From the NCBI GenBank assembly GCA_947095585.1, contig OX352763.1:59925016-59989015 (forward strand): a stretch of DNA of 64,000 nucleotides, written 5' to 3'. Position 1 is the stretch's first letter. The number at the start of each line of letters is the position of its first letter. Positions 45,501-58,633 of this stretch are shown in pieces. The notes under the pieces were generated by a model. The model saw nothing but the letters and a program-made list of their open reading frames with translations, was not told where the DNA came from and did no database searches. This DNA is from Nephrocerus scutellatus. Taxonomy: Eukaryota; Arthropoda; Insecta; Diptera; Pipunculidae. The position numbers and the translations under genes are program-made.

Positions 45501-48500
45501 ACCCACACCTGTGTCTTCCTAAAGGAATAATCTATCGAATAGAGTTTGTTAGATTACATTGCAGAGGGGAAGAGGCATTTGTGCATCGGTTTGAACTTTT
45601 GTTATTTTTATGAAATTCTTCAATGTGGAGGTTCCCTGTCAAGCGGATTGGCCAGTTCCCAGAGGTGTCTCACTAAATTGACCCACACCTGTGTCTTTCT
45701 AAAGGAATAATCTATCGAATAGAGTTTGTAAGATTACATTGCAGAGGGGAAGAGGCATTTGTGCATTGGTTTGCAATTCTGTTATTTTTATGAAATCCTT
45801 CGATTTGGAGGTTCTCTGTCAAGCGGATTGGCAAGTTCTCAGAGATGTCTCACTAAATTGACCCACACCTGTGTCTTTCTAAAGGAATAATCTATCGAAT
45901 AGAGTTTGTAAGATTACATTGGAGAGGGGAAGAGGCATTTGTGCATTGGTTTGCAATTTTGTTATTTTTATGAAATCCTTCAATTTGGAGGTTCTCTGTC
46001 AAGCGGATTGGCAAGTTCTCAGAGATGTCTCACTAAATTGACCCACACCTGTGTCTTCCTAAAGGAATAATCTATCGAATAGAGTTTGTTAGATTACAAT
46101 GCAGAGGGGAAGAGGCATTTGTATATCGGTTTATACTTTTGTTATTTTCATGAAACTCGTCAATTTGGAGGTTCTCTGCCAAGCGGATTGGCCAGTTCCC
46201 AGAGATGTCTCACTAAATTGACCCACACCTGTGTCTTCCTTAAAGAATAATCTATCGAATAGAGTTTGTTAGATTACATTGCAGATGGGAAGAGGCATTT
46301 GCGCATTGGTTTGAACTTTTGTTATTTTTATGAAATTCTTCAATTTGGAGGTTCTCTGTCAAGCGGATTGGCCAGTTCCCAGAGATGTCTCACTAAATTG
46401 ACCCACACCTGTGTCTTCCTAAAGGAATAATCTATCGAATAGAGTTTGTTAGATTACATTGCAGAGGGGAAGAGGCATTTGTGCATCGGTTTGAACTTTT
46501 GTTATTTTTATGAAATTCTTCAAGGTGGAGGTTCCCTGTCAAGCGGATTGGCCAGTTCCCAGAGGTGTCTCACTAAATTGACCCACACCTGTGTCTTTCT
46601 AAAGGAATAATCTATCGAATAGAGTTTGTAAGATTACATTGCAGAGGGGAAGAGGCATTTGTGCATTGGTTTGCAATTTTGTTATTTTTATGAAATCCTT
46701 CGATTTGGAGGTTCTCTTTCAAGCGGATTGGCAAGTTCCCAGAGATGTCTCACTAAATTTATCCACACCTGTGTCTTCCTAAAGGAATTATCTATCGAAT
46801 AGAGTTTGTTAGATTACAATGCAGAGTGGAAGAGGCATTTGTGCATCGGTTTGAACTTTTGTTATTTTCATGAAATTCGTCAATTTGGAGGTTCTCTTTC
46901 AAGCGGATTGGCCAGTTCCCAGAGATGTCTCACAATATTGACCCACACCTATGTCTTCCTAAAAGAATTATCTATCAAATAGAGTTTGGTAGATTACATT
47001 GCAGAGGGGAAGAGGCATTTGTGCATCGGTTTGAACTTTTGTTATTTTTATGAAATTCTTCAATTTGGAGGTTCTCTGTCAAGCGGATTGGCCAGTGCCC
47101 AGATATGTCTCACTAAATTGACCCACACCTATGTCTTCCTAAAGGAATTATCTATCGAATAGAGTTTGTTAGATTACAATGCAGAGGGGAAGAGGCATTT
47201 GTATATCGGTTTATACTTTTGTTATTTTCATGAAATTCGTCAATTTGGAGGTTCTCTGTCAAGCGGATTGGCCAGTTCCCAGAGATGTCTCACTAAATTG
47301 ACCCACACCTATGTCTTCCTAAAGGAATTATCTATCGAATAGAGTTTGTTAGATTACAATGCAGAGGGGAAGAGGCATTTGTGCATCGGTTTGAACTTTT
47401 GTTATTTTCATGAAATTCGTCAATTTGGAGGTTCCCTGTCAAGCGGATTGGCCAGTTCCCAGAGGTGTCTCACTAAATTGACCCATTGTGTCTTTCTAAA
47501 GGAATAATCTATCGAATAGAGTTTGTAAGATTACATTGCAGAGGGGAAGAGGCATTTGTGCATCGGTTTGCAATTTTGTTATTTTTATGAAATCCTTCGA
47601 TTTGGAGGTTCTCTGTCAAGCGGATTGGCAAGTTCCCAGAGATGTCTCACTAAATTTATCCATACCTGTGTCTTCCTAAAGGAATAATCTATCGAATAGA
47701 GTTTGTAAGATTACATTGCAGAGGGGAAGAGGCATTTGTGCATTGGTTTGAAATTTTGTTATTTTTATGAAATTCTTCAATTTGGAGGTTCTCTGTCAAG
47801 CGGATTGGCCAGTTCCCAGAGATGTCTCACTAAATTTACCCACACCTGTGTCTTCCTAAAGGAATAATCTATCGAATAGATTTAGTTAGATTGCAATGTA
47901 GAGGGGAAGATGCATTTGTGCATCGGTTTGATCTTTTGTTATTTTCATGAAATTCGTCAATTTGGAGGTTCTCTGTCAAGCGGTTTGGCCAGTTCCCAGA
48001 GATGTCTCACTATATTGACCCACACCTATGTCTTCCTAAAAGAATTATCTATCAAATAGAGTTTGGTAGATTACATTGCAGAGGGGAAGAGGCATTTGTG
48101 CATCGGTTTGAACTTTTGTTATTTTTATGAAATTCTTCAATTTGGAGGTTCTCTGTCAAGCGGATTGACCAGTGCCCAGATATGTCTCACTAAATTGACC
48201 CACACCTATGTCTTCCTAAAGGAATTATCTATCGAATAGAGTTTGTTAGATTACAATGCAGAGGGGAAGAGGCATTTGTATATCGGTTTATACTTTTGTT
48301 ATTTTCATGAAATTCATCAATTTGGAGGTTCTCTGTCAAGCGGATTGGCCAGTTCCCAGAGATGTCTCACTAAATTGACCCACACCTATGTCTTCCTAAA
48401 GGAATTATCTATCGAATAGAGTTTGTTAGATTACAATGCAGAGGGGAAGAGGCATTTGTGCATCGGTTTGAACTTTTGTTATTTTCATGAAATTCGTCAA

Positions 48501-48700
48501 TTTGGAGGTTCTCTGTCAAGCGGATTGGCCAGTTCTCAGAGATGTCTCACTATATTGACCCACACCTGTGTCTTCCTAAAGGAATAGTCTATCGAATAGA
48601 GTCTGCTAGATTACAATGCAGAGGGGAAGAGGCATTTGTGCATCGGTTTAAACTTTTGTTATTTTCATGAAATTCGTCAATTTGGAGGTTCCCTGTCAAG
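42540..48700. repeat. Higher-order repeat of about 2.7-2.9 kb, two copies plus part of a third
   Basis: The segment 42540-45417 is repeated from 45418. Markers in order: CCTAGAGATG, TTCAATGTGG or TTCAAGGTGG, GCGCATTGG, CTCACAATATTG, AGTGCCCAGATATG, the 3-bp-short GACCCATTGTGTC (44784, 47480, 48738) and GATTTAGTTAGATTGC. The offset is 2877 bp at the start and 2697 bp later, so one copy has lost or gained a monomer. Confidence 0.85.
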
Positions 48701-51700
48701 CGGATTGGCCAGTTCCCAGAGGTGTCTCACTAAATTGACCCATTGTGTCTTTCTAAAGGAATAATCTATCGAATAGAGTTTGTAAGATTACATTGCAGAG
48801 GGGAAGAGGCATTTGTGCATCGGTTTGCAATTTTGTTATTTTTATGAAATCCTTCGATTTGGAGGTTCCCTGTCAAGCGGATTGGCAAGTTCCCAGAGAT
48901 GTCTCACTAAATTTATCCATACCTGTGTCTTCCTAAAGGAATAATCTATCGAATAGAGTTTGTAAGATTACATTGCAGAGGGGAAGAGGCATTTGTGCAT
49001 TGGTTTGAAATTTTGTTATTTTTATGAAATTCTTCAATTTGGAGGTTCTCTGTCAAGCGGATTGGCCAGTTCCCAGAGATGTCTCACTAAATTTACCCAC
49101 ACCTGTGTCTTCCTAAAGGAATAATCTATCGAATAGATTTAGTTAGATTGCAATGTAGAGGGGAAGATGCATTTGTGCATCGGTTTGATCTTTTGTTATT
49201 TTCATGAAATTCGTCAATTTGGAGGTTCTCTGTCAAGCGGTTTGGCCAGTTCCCAGAGATGTCTCACTATATTGACCCACACCTATGTCTTCCTAAAAGA
49301 ATTATCTATCAAATAGAGTTTGGTAGATTACATTGCAGAGGGGAAGAGGCATTTGTGCATCGGTTTGAACTTTTGTTATTTTTATGAAATTCTTCAATTT
49401 GGAGGTTCTCTGTCAAGCGGATTGACCAGTGCCCAGATATGTCTCACTAAATTGACCCACACCTATGTCTTCCTAAAGGAATTATCTATCGAATAGAGTT
49501 TGTTAGATTACAATGCAGAGGGGAAGAGGCATTTGTATATCGGTTTATACTTTTGTTATTTTCATGAAATTCATCAATTTGGAGGTTCTCTGTCAAGCGG
49601 ATTGGCCAGTTCCCAGATATGTCTCACTAAATTGACCCACACCTATGTCTTCCTAAAGGAATTATCTATCGAATAGAGTTTGTTAGATTACAATGCAGAG
49701 GGGAAGAGGCATTTGTGCATCGGTTTGAACTTTTGTTATTTTCATGAAATTCGTCAATTTGGAGGTTCTCTGTCAAGCGGATTGGCCAGTTCTCAGAGAT
49801 GTCTCACTATATTGACCCACACCTGTGTCTTCCTAAAGGAATAGTCTATCGAATAGAGTCTGCTAGATTACAATGCAGAGGGGAAGAGGCATTTGTGCAT
49901 CGGTTTAAACTTTTGTTATTTTCATGAAATTCGTCAATTTGGAGGTTCTCTGTCAAGCGGATTGGCCAGTTCCCAGAGATGTCTAACTAAATTGACCCAC
50001 ACCTGTGTCTTCCTAAAAGAATAATCTATCGAATAGAGTTTGTTAGATTACATTGCAGAGTGGAAGAGGCATTTGTATATCGGTTTATACTTTTGTTATT
50101 TTCATGAAATTCGTCAATTTGGAGGTTCTCTGTCAAGCGGATTGGCCAGTTCCCAGAGATGTCTCACTAAATTGACCCACACCTATGTCTTCCTAAAGGA
50201 ATTATCTATCGAATAGAGTTTGTTAGATTACAATGCAGAGGGGAAGAGGCATTTGTGCAACGGTTTGAACTTTTGTTATTTTCATGAAATTCGTCAATTT
50301 GGAGGTTCTCTGTCAAGCGGATTGGCCAGTTCCCAGACATGTCTCACTAAATTGACCCACACCTATGTCTTCCTAAAGGAATTATCTATCGAATGGAGTT
50401 TGTTAGATTACAATGCAGAGGGGAAGAGGCATTTGTATATCGGTTTATACTTTTGTTATTTTTATGAAATTCTTCAATTTGGAGGTTCTCTGTCAAGCGG
50501 ATTGGCCAGTTCCCAGAGATGTCTCACTAAATTTACCCACACCTGTGTCTTCCTAAAGGAATAATCTATCGAATAGATTTAGTTAGATTGCAATGTAGAG
50601 GGGAAGATGCATTTGTGCATCGGTTTGATCTTTTGTTATTTTCATGAAATTCGTCAATTTGGAGGTTCTCTGTCAAGCGGTTTGGCCAGTTCCCAGAGAT
50701 GTCTCACTATATTGACCCACACCTATGTCTTCCTAAAAGAATTATCTATCAAATAGAGTTTGGTAGATTACATTGCAGAGGGGAAGAGGCATTTGTGCAT
50801 CGGTTTGAACTTTTGTTATTTTTATGAAATTCTTCAATTTGGAGGTTCTCTGTCAAGCGGATTGACCAGTGCCCAGATATGTCTCACTAAATTGACCCAC
50901 ACCTATGTCTTCCTAAAGGAATTATCTATCGAATAGAGTTTGTTAGATTACAATGCAGAGGGGAAGAGGCATTTGTATATCGGTTTATACTTTTGTTATT
51001 TTCATGAAATTCATCAATTTGGAGGTTCTCTGTCAAGCGGATTGGCCAGTTCCCAGAGATGTCTCACTAAATTGACCCACACCTATGTCTTCCTAAAGGA
51101 ATTATCTATCGAATAGAGTTTATTAGATTACAATGCAGAGGGGAAGAGGCATTTGTGCATCGGTTTGAACTTTTGTTATTTTCATGAAATTCGTCAATTT
51201 GGAGGTTCTCTGTCAAGCGGATTGGCCAGTTCTCAGAGATGTCTCACTATATTGACCCACACCTGTGTCTTACTAAAGGAATAGTCTATCGAATAGAGTC
51301 TGCTAGATTACAATGCAGAGGGGAAGAGGCATTTGTGCATCGGTTTAAACTTTTGTTATTTTCATGAAATTCGTCAATTTGGAGGTTCTCTGTCAAGCGG
51401 ATTGGCCAGTTCCCAGAGATGTCTAACTAAATTGACCCACACCTGTGTCTTCCTAAAAGAATAATCTATCGAATAGAGTTTGTTAGATTACATTGCAGAG
51501 TGGAAGAGGCATTTGTATATCGGTTTATACTTTTGTTATTTTCATGAAATTCGTCAATTTGGAGGTTCTCTGTCAAGCGGATTGGCCATTTCCCAGAGAT
51601 GTCTCACTAAATTGACCCACACCTATGTCTTCCTAAAGGAATTATCTATCGAATAGAGTTTGTTAGATTACAATGCAGAGGGGAAGAGGCATTTGTGCAA

Positions 51701-52340
51701 CGGTTTGAACTTTTGTTATTTTCATGAAATTCGTCAATTTGGAGGTTCTCTGTCAAGCGGATTGGCCAGTTCCCAGACATGTCTCACTAAATTGACCCAC
51801 ACCTATGTCTTCCTAAAGGAATTATCTATCGAATAGAGTTTGTTAGATTACAATGCAGAGGGGAAGAGGCATTTGTATATCGGTTTATACTTTTGTTATT
51901 TTTATGAAATTCTTCAATTTGGAGGTTCTCTGTCAAGCGGATTGGCCAGTTCCCAGAGATGTCTCACTAAATTTACCCACACCTGTGTCTTCCTAAAGGA
52001 ATAATCTATCGAATAGATTTTGTTAGAATGCAATGTAGAGGGGAAGATGCATTTGTGCATCGGTTTGATCTTTTGTTATTTTCATGAAATTCGCCAATTT
52101 GGAGGTTCTCTGTCAAGCGGTTTGGCCAGTTCCCAGAGATGTCTCACTATATTGACCCACAACTATGTCTTCCTAAAAGAATTATCTATCAAATAGAGTT
52201 TGGTAGATTACATTGCAGAGGGGAAGAGGCATTTGTGCATCGGTTTGAACTTTTGTTATTTTTATGAAATTCTTCAATTTGGAGGTTCTCTGTCAAGCGG
52301 ATTGACCAGTGCCCAGATATGTCTCACTAAATTGACCCAC
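48701..52340. repeat. 1440-bp (8-monomer) higher-order repeat
   Basis: Copies run from about 49020-50459, 50460-51899 and 51900-52340 (partial), in exact 1440-bp register. Markers are GATTTAGTTAGATTGCAATG (GATTTTGTTAGAATGC in the third), CAAATAGAGTTTGGTAG, ATTGACCAGTGCCCAG, TTCATCAATTTGG and GAGTGGAAGAGGC. The part before 49020 continues the previous repeat. Confidence 0.87.
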
Positions 52341-53899
52341 ACCTGTGTCTTCCTAAAAGAATATTCTATCGAATAGAGTCTGCTAGATTACATTGCAGAG
52401 GGGAAGAGGCATTTGTGCATCGGTTTAAACTTTTGTTATTTTCATGAAATTCGTCAATTTGGAGGTTCTCTGTCAAGCGGATTGGCCAGTTCCCAGAGAT
52501 GTCTAACTATATTGACCCACACCTGTGTCTTCCTAAAAGAATAATCTATCGAATAGAGTTTGTTAGATTACATTGCAGAGGGGAAGAGGCATTTGTGCAT
52601 CGGTTTGAACTTTTGTTATTTTCATGAAATTCTTAAATTTGGAGGTTCTCTGTCAAGCGGATTGGCCAGTTCCCAGAGATGTCTCACTAAATTGACCCAT
52701 ACTTGTGTCTTCCTAAAGGAATAATCTATCGAATAGAGTTTGTAAGATTACATTGCAGAGGGGAAGAGGCATTTGTGCATTGGTTTGAAATTTTGTTATT
52801 TTTATGAAATTCTTCAATTTGGAGGTTCTCTGTCAAGCGGATTGGCCAGTTCCCAGAGATGTCTCACTAAATTTACCCACACCTGTGTCTTCCTAAAGGA
52901 ATAGTCTATCGAATAGATTTTGTTAGAATGTAATGTAGAGGGGAAGATGCATTTGTGCATCGGTTTGATCTATTGTTATTTTCATGAAATTCGTCAATTT
53001 GGAGGTTCTCTGTCAAGCGGATTGACCAGTGCCCAGATATGTCTCACTAAATTGACCAACACCTATGTCTTCCTAAAGGAATTATCTATCGAATAGAGTT
53101 TGTTAGATTACAATGCAGAGGGGAAGAGGCATTTGTATATCGGTTTATACTTTTGTTATTTTCATGAAATTCGTCAATTTGGAGGTTCTCTGTCAGGCGG
53201 ATTGGCCAGTTCCCAGAGATGTCTCACTAAATTGACCCACACCTGTGTCTTCCTAAAGGAATTATCTATCGAATAGAGTTTGTTAGATTACAATGCAGAG
53301 GGGAAGAGGCATTTATGCATCGGTTTGAACTTTTGTTATTTTCATGAAATTCGTCAATTTGGAGGTTCTCTGTCAAGCGGATTGGCCAGTTCTCAGAGAT
53401 GTCTCACTATATTGACCCACACCTGTGTCTTCCTAAAAGAATAATCTATCGAATAGAGTTTGTTAGATTACATTGCAGAGGGGAAGAGGCATTTGTGCAT
53501 CGGTTTGAACTTTTGTTATTTTCATGAAATTCTTAAATTTGGAGGTTCTCTTTCAAGCGGATTAGCCAGTTCCCAGAGATGTCTCACTAAATTGACCCAT
53601 ACCTGTGTCTTCCTAAAGGAATAATCTATCGAATAGAGTTTGTAAGATTACATTGCAGAGGGGAAGAGGCATTTGTGCATTGGTTTGAAATTATGTTATT
53701 TTTATGAAATTCTTCAATTTGGAGGTTCTCTGTCAAGCGGATTGGCCAGTTCCCAGAGATGTCTCACTAAATTTACCCACACCTGTGTCTTCCTAAAGGA
53801 ATAATCTATCGAATAGATTTTGTTATATTGCAATGTAGAGGGGAAGATTCATTTGTGCATCGGTTTGATCTTTTGTTATTTTCATGAAATTCGTCAATT
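52341..53899. repeat. 180-bp satellite, unclassified mixed monomers
   Basis: About nine monomers of the right-hand subfamilies (GATGCATTTGTGCATC, GTATATCGGTTTATAC, TTCTTAAATTTGG). I could not assign them to a regular higher-order unit; several recur singly in the next region (for example 53440-53760 against 60430-60760). Confidence 0.85.
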
Positions 53900-54113
53900 T
53901 GGAGGTTCTCTGTCAAGCGGATTGGCCAGTTCTCAGAGATGTCTCACTTTATTGACCCACACCTGTGTCTTCCTAAAGGAATAATCTATCGAATAGAGTC
54001 TGCTAGATTACAATGCAGAGGGGAAGAGGCATTTGTGCATCGGTTTAAGCTTTTGTTATTTTCATGAAATTCGTCAATTTGGAGGTTCTCTGTCAAGCGG
54101 ATTGGCCAGTTCC

Positions 54114-54193
54114 CCGAGATGTCTAACTATATTGACCCACACCTGTGTCTTCTCAGAGATGTCTAACTATATTGACCCACACCTGTGTCTTCT
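54114..54193. repeat. 40-bp internal duplication making a 220-bp monomer (copy 1)
   Basis: GAGATGTCTAACTATATTGA through GTGTCTTCT occurs twice in direct succession, so this monomer is 220 bp. The first half reads CCCCGAGATG and the second TCTCAGAGATG. Confidence 0.93.
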
Positions 54194-55773
54194 TAAAGGA
54201 ATAATCTATCGAATAGATTTTGTTATATTGCAATGTAGAGGGGAAGATGCATTTGTGCATCGGTTTGATCTTTTGTTATTTTCATGAAATTCGTCAATTT
54301 GGAGGTTCTCTGTCAAGCGGATTGGCCAGTTCTCAGAGATGTCTCACTTTATTGACCCACACCTGTGTCTTCCTAAAGGAATAATCTATCGAATAGAGTC
54401 TGCTAGATTACAATGCAGAGGGGAAGAGGCATTTGTGCATCGGTTTAAGCTTTTGTTATTTTCATGAAATTCGTCAATTTGGAGGTTCTCTGTCAAGCGG
54501 ATTGGCCAGTTCCCAGAGATGTCTCACTATATTGACCCACACCTGTGTCTTCCTAAAGGAATAATCTATCGAATAGAGTTTGTTAGATTACATTGCAGAG
54601 GGGAAGAGGCATTTGTGCATTGGTTTGAACTTTTGTTATTTTTATGAAATTCTTCAATTTGGAGGTTCTCTGTCAAGCGGATTGGCCAGTTCCCAGAGAT
54701 GTCTCACTAAATTGACCCACACCTGTGTCTTCCTAAAGGAATTATCTATCGAATAGAGTTTGTTAGATTACATTGCAGAGGGGAAGAGGCATTTGTGCAT
54801 CGGTTTGAACTTTTGTTATTTTTATGAAATTCTTCAATTTGGAGGTTCTCTGTCAAGCGGATTGACCAGTGCCCAGATATGTCTCACTAAATTGACCAAC
54901 ACCTATGTCTTCCTAAAGGAATTATCTATCGAATAGAGTTTGTTAGATTACAATGCAGAGGGGAAGAGGCATTTGTATATCGGTTTATACTTTTGTTATT
55001 TTCATGAAATTCGTCAATTTGGAGGTTCTCTGTCAAGCGGATTGGCCAGTTCCCAGAGATGTCTCACTAAATTTACCCACACCTGTGTCTTCCTAAAGGA
55101 ATAATCTATCGAATAGAGTTTGTTAGATTACAATGCAGAGGGGAAGAGGCATTTGTATATCGGTTTATACTTTTGTTATTTTCATGAAATTCGTCAATTT
55201 GGAGGTTCTCTGTCAAGCGGATTGGCCAGTTCCCAGAGATGTCTCACTATATTGACCCACACCTGTGTCTTCCTAAAGGAATAATCTATCGAATAGAGTT
55301 TGTTAGATTACATTGCAGAGGGGAAGAGGCATTTGTGCATTGGTTTGAAATTATGTTATTTTTATGAAATTCTTCAATTTGGAGGTTCTCTGTCAAGCGG
55401 ATTGGCCAGTTCCCAGAGATGTGTCACTAAATTTACCCACACCTGTGTCTTCCTAAAGGAATAATCTATCGAATAGATTTTGTTATATTGCAATGTAGAG
55501 GGGAAGATTCATTTGTGCATCGGTTTGATCTTTTGTTATTTTCATGAAATTCGTCAATTTGGAGGTTCTCTGTCAAGCGGATTGGCCAGTTCTCAGAGAT
55601 GTCTCACTTTATTGACCCACACCTGTGTCTTCCTAAAGGAATAATCTATCGAATAGAGTCTGCTAGATTACAATGCAGAGGGGAAGAGGCATTTGTGCAT
55701 CGGTTTAAGCTTTTGTTATTTTCATGAAATTCGTCAATTTGGAGGTTCTCTGTCAAGCGGATTGGCCAGTTCC

Positions 55774-55853
55774 CCGAGATGTCTAACTATATTGACCCAC
55801 ACCTGTGTCTTCTCAGAGATGTCTAACTATATTGACCCACACCTGTGTCTTCT
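55774..55853. repeat. 40-bp internal duplication (copy 2)
   Basis: Same structure as at 54114, including the CCCCGAGATG variant, 1660 bp further on. Confidence 0.93.
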
Positions 55854-56173
55854 TAAAGGAATAATCTATCGAATAGATTTTGTTATATTGCAATGTAGAG
55901 GGGAAGATGCATTTGTGCATCGGTTTGATCTTTTGTTATTTTCATGAAATTCGTCAATTTGGAGGTTCTCTGTCAAGCGGATTGGCCAGTTCTCAGAGAT
56001 GTCTCACTTTATTGACCCACACCTGTGTCTTCCTAAAGGAATAATCTATCGAATAGAGTCTGCTAGATTACAATGCAGAGGGGAAGAGGCATTTGTGCAT
56101 CGGTTTAAGCTTTTGTTATTTTCATGAAATTCGTCAATTTGGAGGTTCTCTGTCAAGCGGATTGGCCAGTTCC

Positions 56174-56253
56174 CAGAGATGTCTAACTATATTGACCCAC
56201 ACCTGTGTCTTCTCAGAGATGTCTAACTATATTGACCCACACCTGTGTCTTCT
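56174..56253. repeat. 40-bp internal duplication (copy 3)
   Basis: Same 40-bp duplication but with CCCAGAGATG in the first half. It lies 400 bp after copy 2, so two 220-bp monomers are separated by one 180-bp monomer. Confidence 0.93.
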
Positions 56254-58553
56254 TAAAGGAATAATCTATCGAATAGATTTTGTTATATTGCAATGTAGAG
56301 GGGAAGATGCATTTGTGCATCGGTTTGATCTTTTGTTATTTTCATGAAATTCGTCAATTTGGAGGTTCTCTGTCAAGCGGATTGGCCAGTTCTCAGAGAT
56401 GTCTCACTTTATTGACCCACACCTGTGTCTTCCTAAAGGAATAATCTATCGAATAGAGTCTGCTAGATTACAATGCAGAGGGGAAGAGGCATTTGTGCAT
56501 CGGTTTAAGCTTTTGTTATTTTCATGAAATTCGTCAATTTGGAGGTTCTCTGTCAAGCGGATTGGCCAGTTCCCAGAGATGTCTCACTATATTGACCCAC
56601 ACCTGTGTCTTCCTAAAGGAATTATCTATCGAATAGAGTTTGTTAGATTACATTGTAGAGGGGAAGAGGCATTTGTGCATCGGTTTGAACTTTTGTTATT
56701 TTTATGAAATTCTTCAATTTGGAGGTTCTCTGTCAAGCGGATTGGCCAGTTCCCAGATATGTCTCACTAAATTGACCCACACCTATGTCTTCCTAAAGGA
56801 ATTATCTATCGAATAGAGTTTGTTAGATTACAATGCAGAGGGGAAGAGGCATTTGTGCATCGGTTTGAACTTTTGTTATTTTCATGAAATTCGTCAATTT
56901 GGAGGTTCTCTCTCAAGCGGATTGGCCAGTTCCCAGAGATGTCTCACTATATTGACCCACTCCTGTGTCTTCCTAAAAGAATTATCTATCAAATAGAGTT
57001 TGGTAGATTACATTGCAGAGGGGAAGAGGCATTTGTGCATCGGTTTGAACTTTTGTTATTTTTATGAAATTCTTCAATTTGGAGGTTCTCTTTCAAGCGG
57101 ATTGGCCAGTTCCCAGATATGTCTCACTAAATTGACCCACACCTATGTCTTCCTAAAGGAATTATCTATCGAATAGAGTTTGTTAGATTACAATGCAGAG
57201 GGGAAGAGGCATTTGTATATCGGTTTATACTTTTGTTATTTTCATGAAATTCGTCAATTTGGAGGTTCTCTGTCAAGCGGATTGGCCAGTTCCCAGAGAT
57301 GTCTCACTATATTGACCCACACCTGTGTCTTCCTAAAGGAATAATCTATCGAATAGAGTTTGTTAGATTACATTGCAGAGGGGAAGAGGCATTTGTGCAT
57401 TGGTTTGAACTTTTGTTATTTTTATGAAATTCTTCAATTTGGAGGTTCTCTGTCAAGCGGATTGGCCAGTTCCCAGAGATGTCTCACTAAATTGACCCAC
57501 ACCTGTGTCTTCCTAAAGGAATTATCTATCGAATAGAGTTTGTTAGATTACATTGCAGAGGGGAAGAGGCATTTGTGCATCGGTTTGAACTTTTGTTATT
57601 TTTATGAAATTCTTCAATTTGGAGGTTCTCTGTCAAGCGGATTGACCAGTGCCCAGATATGTCTCACTAAATTGACCAACACCTATGTCTTCCTAAAGGA
57701 ATTATCTATCGAATAGAGTTTGTTAGATTACAATGCAGAGGGGAAGAGGCATTTGTATATCGGTTTATACTTTTGTTATTTTCATGAAATTCGTCAATTT
57801 GGAGGTTCTCTGTCAAGCGGATTGGCCAGTTCCCAGAGATGTCTCACTAAATTTACCCACACCTGTGTCTTCCTAAAGGAATAATCTATCGAATAGAGTT
57901 TGTTAGATTACAATGCAGAGGGGAAGAGGCATTTGTATATCGGTTTATACTTTTGTTATTTTCATGAAATTCGTCAATTTGGAGGTTCTCTGTCAAGCGG
58001 ATTGGCCAGTTCCCAGAGATGTCTCACTATATTGACCCACACCTGTGTCTTCCTAAAGGAATAATCTATCGAATAGAGTTTGTTAGATTACATTGCAGAG
58101 GGGAAGAGGCATTTGTGCATTGGTTTGAAATTATGTTATTTTTATGAAATTCTTCAATTTGGAGGTTCTCTGTCAAGCGGATTGGCCAGTTCCCAGAGAT
58201 GTGTCACTAAATTTACCCACACCTGTGTCTTCCTAAAGGAATAATCTATCGAATAGATTTTGTTATATTGCAATGTAGAGGGGAAGATTCATTTGTGCAT
58301 CGGTTTGATCTTTTGTTATTTTCATGAAATTCGTCAATTTGGAGGTTCTCTGTCAAGCGGATTGGCCAGTTCTCAGAGATGTCTCACTTTATTGACCCAC
58401 ACCTGTGTCTTCCTAAAGGAATAATCTATCGAATAGAGTCTGCTAGATTACAATGCAGAGGGGAAGAGGCATTTGTGCATCGGTTTAAGCTTTTGTTATT
58501 TTCATGAAATTCGTCAATTTGGAGGTTCTCTGTCAAGCGGATTGGCCAGTTCC

Positions 58554-58633
58554 CCGAGATGTCTAACTATATTGACCCACACCTGTGTCTTCTCAGAGAT
58601 GTCTAACTATATTGACCCACACCTGTGTCTTCT
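58554..58633. repeat. 40-bp internal duplication (copy 4)
   Basis: CCCCGAGATG form, 2780 bp after copy 2; part of the second higher-order unit. Confidence 0.93.
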
